DNA of 64,000 bases, from the NCBI GenBank assembly GCA_973895155.1, contig OZ316896.1:19902001-19966000 (forward strand), in the 5' to 3' direction. Of this stretch, positions 56,688 through 64,000 are shown in pieces. The translations under genes were made by a program, and so were the position numbers. Under the pieces are notes generated by a model. It was not told the origin of the DNA. It searched no databases and saw nothing but the letters and a program-made list of their open reading frames with translations. The stretch is from Marsupella aquatica (lineage: Eukaryota; Marchantiophyta). Numbering within the stretch: position 1 is the stretch's first letter; each line of letters opens with the position of its first letter.

Positions 56688-59600
56688 ATGGTGTTTATTT
56701 GTTTTGCATCTAACTTGGTCATTTTCCGATCACAAAGAGATATTTCCGAAAGTACGCGGAGGGTATTAGCATTATCTGGCCTCCTCTTCGTCCTCATCGT
56801 GGGCTGCGACTGCTGCAATGGTAACGAGGAACGAACCAATCTCTCTGTGTGGTATGACCACCGAGCCCTTCTCATCGATGGACAGCGTAGTTTCCTCATC
56901 TCCGGTTCCATTCACTATCCGCGAAGCACTCCTCAGGTCTACGTCCTTACTCGTAGATATTATAATAGTTGTCATATGTTTATAGAAGATTGAGTGAAGC
57001 TTGTGATATTGCTTAATATGCCAGTTCAAGGTTTCACGAAAAGTTTTTGTGAAATAACTTCCCGCGTAATTTGCTTATCTTTCCGTAATTGATTGGATAG
57101 CTTTGCATTCGCCTCCAGGGGTACAAAAACAATTACGAAATTTTGCTTGTAGTGCCTCTAGATATATGTAGCTTTGACAAATTCTGTGCAGATGTGGCCC
57201 AAGATAATCGACCTTGCCAAAGAGGGAGGGCTTGATGTTATTCAAACCTACGTCTTTTGGGACGGCCATGAGCGGCAAAGAGGACAGGTGAGCATCTGTT
57301 TCTGATTGCTGGCCTGAATTCCAACTGATTGAAGAAGTTTTAGTTCCGGTTTTAGTTCAGTCTTCGAAAGCCTACAGAATCACTATCTGCACCAGAAGTC
57401 CCTCTAATCGATCATAGGCATAAAGCTGGAAGAACCTTGATTGTATACACTCAGTGAAATTAAACCGAATATTTTAGTACACCGGTCTGGATTCTTCCAT
57501 CGCATGTCTGGATTTCTAACCGGTCATCCGGCCAGATCGTGAAGCTCAGCTTAGAGATACTTTAGTAAACCGGTTGGATATTAGTACACATGTCCGGTGC
57601 TATCCAGATCATTCATACCACATAAAATTAAATGCAGCTGATCGAGCTTCTTGAGTTCGCCCGTCGCTTCAGTTCTTAATCCCTATCTGTGGAGTTGCTT
57701 GGATGCACGTACCTGCAGTACTATTTTGGAGGAAGGTATAATCTTGTTCGTTTCATCAAAGACGTCCACAAAGCCGGCCTCTACGTTAACCTACGAATCG
57801 GCCCTTACATAAGCGCGGAATGGAATTTCGGGTGAGCGTAGTCGAGTGCTAGCTTTCTACATAATTTTACCTCCGTTCATTAAGCATATATATCTACTTT
57901 AACTATCTGCACTCTCCCTCTTCCATGTTGGGTTCCACATGAAAGATGTTACGTCAATTCCGTGGTATTCGAGGAGACTATATATATCAAACACATGAAA
58001 GCTAACGCTAGATCGAGGAGCGTTTGCAACAATGAGTTGATTGTATATCTAGTTGACTAGATGCTATAATTAGACTTCGTGAACACTTCCGATGAACATT
58101 TGTCTAGCTAGATATATATCGAAAAGTGCTTTTCGTTGAGATGCCAAGAACTGAGCCTGCTGATCACAAGTTTTACTTTAGCCAATGAATCGAATCCTTA
58201 CCAGCAGTCATATATATGTAAAACCAGAAAGTATGTAGCTTGGCGAATTTCACTTCGCCTCTGTCTTGACTAGTATCGAATTTTCCCTTGTTCTGTTAAT
58301 TTCGTTGCAGGGGCTTTCCAGAATGGCTGCGTGAAATCCCTGGTATTGAGTTCCGGACAAACAATGAACCTTTCAAGGTGCAGAACATCCTTGTCATAAG
58401 GTTCACACAGCCAAGTGGAAACTAGAAAATACCTGCATTATATTAGAGGATTATACCATTATTTCATAGTGGAGTTGTACCTCGATTCAGCACAGCACAG
58501 ATGAACTCTGTCTTGTTGCAAACAGTTAAATTGATCATGACGTACTGTCTGTCCTTCTTACTTGCAACAGGCAGAGATGAAGAGGTTCGTTTCATATATC
58601 GTTGAGAAGATGAAGAAACACAAGCTCTTTTACTGGCAAGGAGGTCCCATAATCTTATCCCAGGTAAAACATTTATCTGTATATAACAACAACCTAATGT
58701 ACCCCATGCCTTTAGTAAGCGCGTAGCGATCGAACATGAAGAAGCAGTTTTGAAAGACTGAGCAATTTGATGCAGGTGGAGAACGAGTACGGTATGATTG
58801 AAGCAGCTTACGGGCAGGCTGGCTTTGACTACGTGCTGTGGGCAGGAGCCATGGCGGTCGACCTCAATACGAGTGTGCCCTGGATAATGTGCAAGCAAAC
58901 GAATGCCCCGGGCAGCATTGTAAGTCTGATCAAAGAATCTACAATTCTGTAACTCAGCCTGAAGGTCGTAAATGCATGATCGAGAACTTCCATCTCAATC
59001 ATGATGCAGATTGAGATTACAATGATGTGTTCTACTTCCGACTTACAAAACGAAGATTTAGATTATCACTTCCTACAATTAGTCTCCTGATCTATCACAA
59101 ATTCAATCTAAGTTTTCAGATTGACACATGCAATGGATTCTACTGCGATGACTATGAGCCAAACGCCTACGACAAGCCCAAGATGTGGACCGAGAATTGG
59201 ACGGGCTGGTATGTGGAAGAATGTTTTATGGAAGTCACTGGTATAAATTCGCGCGTATGTGAGACCTAGATATCCTGCGTGACGTACAGCTCATTGATTT
59301 GTTGTGATAGATGTATATCAAGCTCAAGATGGAGATTCTATTCTTAAACCAACCATCATTTCTGTGTACATGGCATTGAGTTGATCCAATTCGCAAACCA
59401 AATTGAAGGGTGCTTGAGCTTTTGTCATTATGTTTTTCGTAAATTCGCCCGTCCATTATGGATCGAGCTTGGTCATGCATGCAAAAACTACAATTGGGAG
59501 TACTCTGGGATGCAAGAGCAAGGTCTGAACATAGTACGCTCAATACTTTTTCTGTAGTGGTGAAAGTAGGCACGTAGATCTAAATCTATAAATTAAAGGG

Positions 59601-62600
59601 TCTCGCCTTGCATAATGTCTGCACATCAAAATCTTACCTTCGACAAAAAGTAAATATTCTCCCCCTTTTTGGACAGGTTCCATTCCTGGGGAATGTATCG
59701 TCCACATCGTCCAGTGGAAGATATTGCTTATGCAACCGCCCGCTTCTTTCAAAAGGGAGGCAGCTTTGTGAACTACTACATGGTATAATCTGATTGTGTA
59801 CAGTGATGAGCTCTTAATTCGTTTCCGTTCCAGTATCAAGTTGTCATTTTGAAAGAAACCGATTTTGTTATACGATGACTTGATCACGTGCTTACAGAGT
59901 CAATCACTGTCAGTGTGTAACTTCAGAAACCTTGTTTCCGTTTGTATTATTTATCCTTACTGCAGTTTCTGTTGCCGTTGTATGGTCTTGATTAGTATCA
60001 TGGAGGTACAAATTTTGGACGCACGGGAGCGACAGGGATGACAACCAGTTACGATTACGATGCTCCAATCGACGAATATGGTCTCGATCCCCTATCTACA
60101 GCCTCAGCAATATAATCGTAGAACTACAAGAGTTCCTGTCTGCACTGCTTGTTGGGAATTAATCGATTTTTGATGCTTGCGCTCGTGAGTACGTGAAAGG
60201 ATATAGCATTTAGTCTGAAAAGAAGAGCATAAATGTTCGTATCAGGGATACTGAGTGCTTTTCTGAGGAATTGCTGGTGATCGACGTACAGGGCAAGCGA
60301 GGCAGCCGAAGTGGGGTCATCTCAAGGCCTTGCATGCTGCATTAAAGCTTTGTGGACCAGCTCTAGCAGTGGTTGACGGAGAGGCCCGCCACTGGACTAT
60401 TCCTGGCTTGGAATTAATAGAAGTGAGTACCTGTGTTACCGCTGAAGGTGTCTAGGTAGATTTTCCTAAGGTTCTAGATTTGAAGATTATCACCCGATTA
60501 ATTGCTGCATATATATATTGGTGACTTTCCATTGTTCCAAGTATCGCAAATGGACGACGGAATGCTATAATTATGTTCTAGTGTTCTTCAGTTTCACGAG
60601 TGAGATCATGAATGACTGTCACTTATGGCTTGACATTGTTCTTGAGCTCGCTTGCAAGCTGCGACACATACGGATAACTTATCTTACATGTCCCCAACTT
60701 TGAATTCAGCCTGGCTCTGATCTTAAAGATCGATGATCGACGTGCAGAGTAATTGAATCTTCTGCAAGCAGTCTCTGGAGTGGGGCAGGGTCTGTTATTA
60801 GTATCGAGGCAACCTTTAGTTCTAGGCGTATCATTGTAGGGACCTATATATGTATGCCACTTGGATGGCAGGGTCCACATCGCAAATTCTCTTAGTTACA
60901 TTTAAAGATCGACGGGGATTTGCCCAATTTTTACCCTGTGCAATGGGCTGGCATGCAGATACACGTCTACACAAACAATACTGAAGAGGATGAAGAGTAT
61001 ATATTTTCGCTTGAAACATCGCTGGCCAAAGATGGGTCGACCTCGGGGTCCACGACAGTCTGTGCCTCATTTATATCTAACTCGGGCTTGACTGACGTGA
61101 CTGTGGAATTTTTTGGGCAAACTTACAACGTACCTGCTTGGTCGGTCAGCATCCTACCGGATTGCAAGAATGTCATCTTCAATACAGCTAAGGTCAGCTT
61201 TATTTTTCCGTGCACACCTGGACTGATCGATGCGACTTGATGAACTCGCACGGACGACTTCACAGCTTCACTGCATATGATCGAGATCAGAATCTAGCTA
61301 GTTTAATGTGCATAATAAGGTGGGGGAAACCGTGAGTGCAACCTGTTTTGTATCACAACGTACTTTTCCACACGTGGATCTGCACAGATTTAGTTTTGGT
61401 TAGGATTCTTCATGCTCTATTTGAAGTTATACAGGAAGTTGATAGTCAGTGAATTTGTTTCTTTAACATAGAATCCGCAGAAATGTATCATATGTTAACG
61501 AGTTATTCCCGTTAAATGCCATTTACAGCGAGGATTAGTTGCTGTCCTGTTCAGTCTTCTTATCAAATCTAAGGGGTGAAAATGATCATTGTACGTTGCA
61601 TATATGTCAAACAGGTGGCAAATGAGACATCTATGATGGAGAAGTCGCAAACACCAGCAACAGAATCTACAACGCCCTTTCCCAAATACTTAGAGACAAG
61701 TAAGTGGACCCGAGATGATAGAATTTCTTCGGAAGTCGAGGTTCCTGAAGACTCAGAGTCGAATGAAAGCAACTCCTCTGGCCCTGAACCTGAAGCTCTG
61801 AGCTGGAGTTCTGCTCAAGATGTTGTTGGCGTGTGGGGAATCGGCATTGTTCACCAGGGGTTACTTGAGCAGATCAATACGACTCATGACAGGACGGACT
61901 ATTTGTGGTATACTACCACGTAAGTGTACCGAGCTTCTGACGTACGTCGATCTGTATAGATTCATTGAGCTAGCTTGGTTAACATTTTAAGAGAGATGGA
62001 CGATCTAGTAAACAGTGAAAGCCTGAACGTAAGTGATCAATCAGTTTGTATCTTAGTACTAAATCGCTACGGGAATAGCTATCGAGAGATCTCTAGGAGC
62101 TCTAACATACGTTTGTTTACGTATACTACATTAATTTGTGTGCAGTATCAACGTCCCAGAGCATTCAAACACGTCCACAAACCAAACAAATGGTGGAAGT
62201 GATGTAACTCGGCTGATTCTCGAGACTGTCCGGACAATCCTCTATGTTTTTGTCAACGGCAAATCTGCGGGCAAGTAAATTGGCTCTTGTATTGTAACTG
62301 TCAACTCAGTTATACATTAACATATATGAATGGTGATCCGACAAACAGACTTGTCGACTTCAGGCAGAACAACCTGGTCTGAGTAGTACGTACGTTTCGA
62401 AAGTTAACGATTTTAGTTATTCTCAATGTTTGCAGATGGATACCCAACCTCGGAAGGTCTGAGCGTTTCCCAACCGTTGGCTCTGAAGCCAGGAAACAAC
62501 TCAATTGCTTTGCTGTCCAGTTTACCCGGCCTCTGGTACGCTGGACCTTTCTTCGACAAAGAAGTCGGAGGTTTGAGTGGGTCAGTAATTTTGCAGGGCG

Positions 62601-64000
62601 TCCCCAATGTTGGTGATATAAATCTCACAGAGTTCCAATGGGTCCATCAGGTCAGAGTTTCTTTGACACATATTAATCAGTTACACCCCTTACTTCAATT
62701 CTCCGCTGATAGGCCCGCAAGTGAGACAGTTGAAATAGAAGAAGTCGCCGGAGTCGATTCTACATGGATTACTTACGGCATAAAATCTTTTACCCTTTAG
62801 CGTTCTTAATTACAACTCCTCTTCAATCAGCTCTTTAATCATATAGACTGTCGTTGAAGCCTGGGTGTCGTGGACGTTAGAGAGCTCCCAATGTATATAG
62901 AGATTGACAATTTTGTGACATGGTAAGTTTTCATAGTTGGCATCGGTTTCGGTAGGTACATGGCCTGTCTCAGAGGTGTTGATTCTCCACGTGACAAATG
63001 TTTACGCCGTCCACGAAACAACCCATGTTCAGAAAGCTATACTAAGTATGTTCAAAGTTTCTAAATAGATCGATATGATGTCGTACTGACTGCAGGTGGG
63101 ACTGAAGGGAGAGGTGGAAAATGGGTCGGACGTCGGCCTAATGAAACTGAATTGGTCTTCGGAACCACCTCCCGTTTACAAGCCATTGTCTTGGTACAAA
63201 GTAATTAGCAAACCCTGACCCGAAGGTTAGAGGAATGTATTTAAATTATAATGTATATAAGTGACCAAGTAAGGATAGCTACTTTCCAGTTGTTGACTGA
63301 ATTGATGATTTATGGTGCACAGACGAAGATAAGCGCTCCGAAAGGTCACAATTCAGTGGTGCTGGATTTGGGGAGTATGAGCAAGGGGGCAGCATGGATA
63401 AATGGGCATCCCTTGGGACGATATTGGGCAACTATTCGAAATCCAAGCAATGACTGTCATAGTGATTGCGACTACCGTGGTATTTATGAGCAAGATAAAA
63501 AGTGCTTCTCCGGATGTGGGCAACCATCACAACGCTGGTATATATGGGTTCATTCCGATGTCACTTTCTTAGTGCAGTACAAAGAATTTAATGAAGGATA
63601 ACGAATAAACCAAACGGACCTCTTAATTTTTCCGACATATCGGGCCAGATCGTCGCAGATTATTCAAGAGATTACTTATTCTAAAGCACGAGAATCTCGG
63701 TCATAAGAAACATTCACTTAACATAAACTAAAGGGATCCTCTGCTTGCCTAATACAAAGAATTTTGATTCTTGAAAAATATTGAGATGGAAGAAAAAGGT
63801 CATGAGCATTTCTGAAGTAAAGGAAGATGAGTACCCGTACTGGAAGCTCGCTTATCTGGACCATATCCAGGACCATATCTGAATCCTTGCCTCACAGGTA
63901 CCACGTTCCTCGAGAGTGGCTAAAATCGAAGGGGAACCTTCTACTTGTCTTCGAAGAGGTAGGGGGCAACATCACAGAAGTCTCATTAACGAAACTTGTC
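56688..64000 (+). CDS. BGAL: Beta-galactosidase, GH35 (partial, runs off the right edge)
   Basis: Secreted retaining galactosidase acting on beta-galactosyl residues of cell-wall polysaccharides. Seventeen exons are visible: 56688-56936, 57192-57287, 57719-57831, 58311-58377, 58571-58663, 58776-58919, 59120-59208, 59677-59782, 59996-60080, 60292-60422, 60959-61192, 61615-61919, 62146-62270, 62436-62650, 63096-63200, 63323-63537 and 63898 to the edge. They give 825 residues so far, all phases consistent. A hydrophobic signal segment is at 29-42. The barrel has [33 protein letters not shown], acid/base Glu210 (VENEYG), nucleophile Glu279 (WTENWTGW) and [10 protein letters not shown]. Later beta-domain motifs include [24 protein letters not shown] and GHPLGRYW. 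The intron after exon 13 has a GC donor (GCGG/gcaagt). A C-terminal lectin domain, if any, lies outside. Confidence 0.95.

Noticed and set aside
1-64000. CRISPR arrays, bacterial operons or rRNA genes
   Set aside because: None seen; the regular arrays present are minisatellites or transposon subterminal repeats with no spacer structure, and the gene structure is plant nuclear.

Overview
This is nuclear DNA from a land plant. The genes are split by many short GT-AG introns, and the gene families are plant ones: a SURNod19 protein, an A-type cytochrome P450 with a single phase-0 intron, a GH35 beta-galactosidase with 17 visible exons, and a Ty1/copia retrotransposon primed by initiator tRNA-Met. 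Gene density is low and mobile DNA is plentiful. A SURNod19 gene next to transposons with DUF7869-type proteins would suit a seed-free plant (lycophyte, fern or moss), but the sequence alone does not fix the species.

Layout. 1-1.34 kb: possible last two exons of an unidentified + strand gene. 1.8-4.1 kb (-): three-exon tRNA-dihydrouridine synthase (DUS1 type). 4.9-13.9 kb: no convincing gene; small duplications, a 22-bp perfect foldback, a SINE-like unit and a dispersed repeat family. 14.1-16.8 kb (+): four-exon SURNod19 membrane protein. 18.0-19.07 kb: ~97-bp tandem array. 20.0-22.4 kb (-): two-exon cytochrome P450. 24.7-27.5 kb: GC-rich block and transposon-end sequences.

25.7-39.8 kb is the most unusual part. 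It holds two long divergent genes, with related end repeats on both sides. The - strand gene is a DUF7869-type, transposase-like protein of about 1,185 codons. The + strand gene has five exons and about 1,712 codons. It appears to fuse a lysine-rich region, a DNA-methyltransferase-like domain and an FCP1/NIF-like HAD phosphatase domain. Their start codons lie 6 bp apart. Nine related 21-bp palindromes are scattered through the + gene. Each reading frame is broken only by small slips in homopolymers or a TA tract, plus one TAG, so the unit is recently decayed or carries assembly errors. I read it as a large DNA transposon carrying its own chromatin- or RNA-acting protein.

40.6-46.2 kb: a possible 74-residue gene with a 312-bp tandem duplication upstream, then a 59-residue single-pass membrane protein gene followed 78 bp later by a CENP-V/GFA-family gene. 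48.4-54.0 kb: a complete young copia element (211-bp LTRs differing at two positions, TGTAG target duplication, intact gag-pol). It also carries an antisense 220-codon ORF with an RNase H1-type hybrid-binding (viroplasmin-like) domain. 56.7-64.0 kb (+): beta-galactosidase gene running off the right edge, with one GC-AG intron.

The host genes are unrelated housekeeping and cell-wall functions; nothing suggests they act together. The two mobile elements account for the unusual biology.
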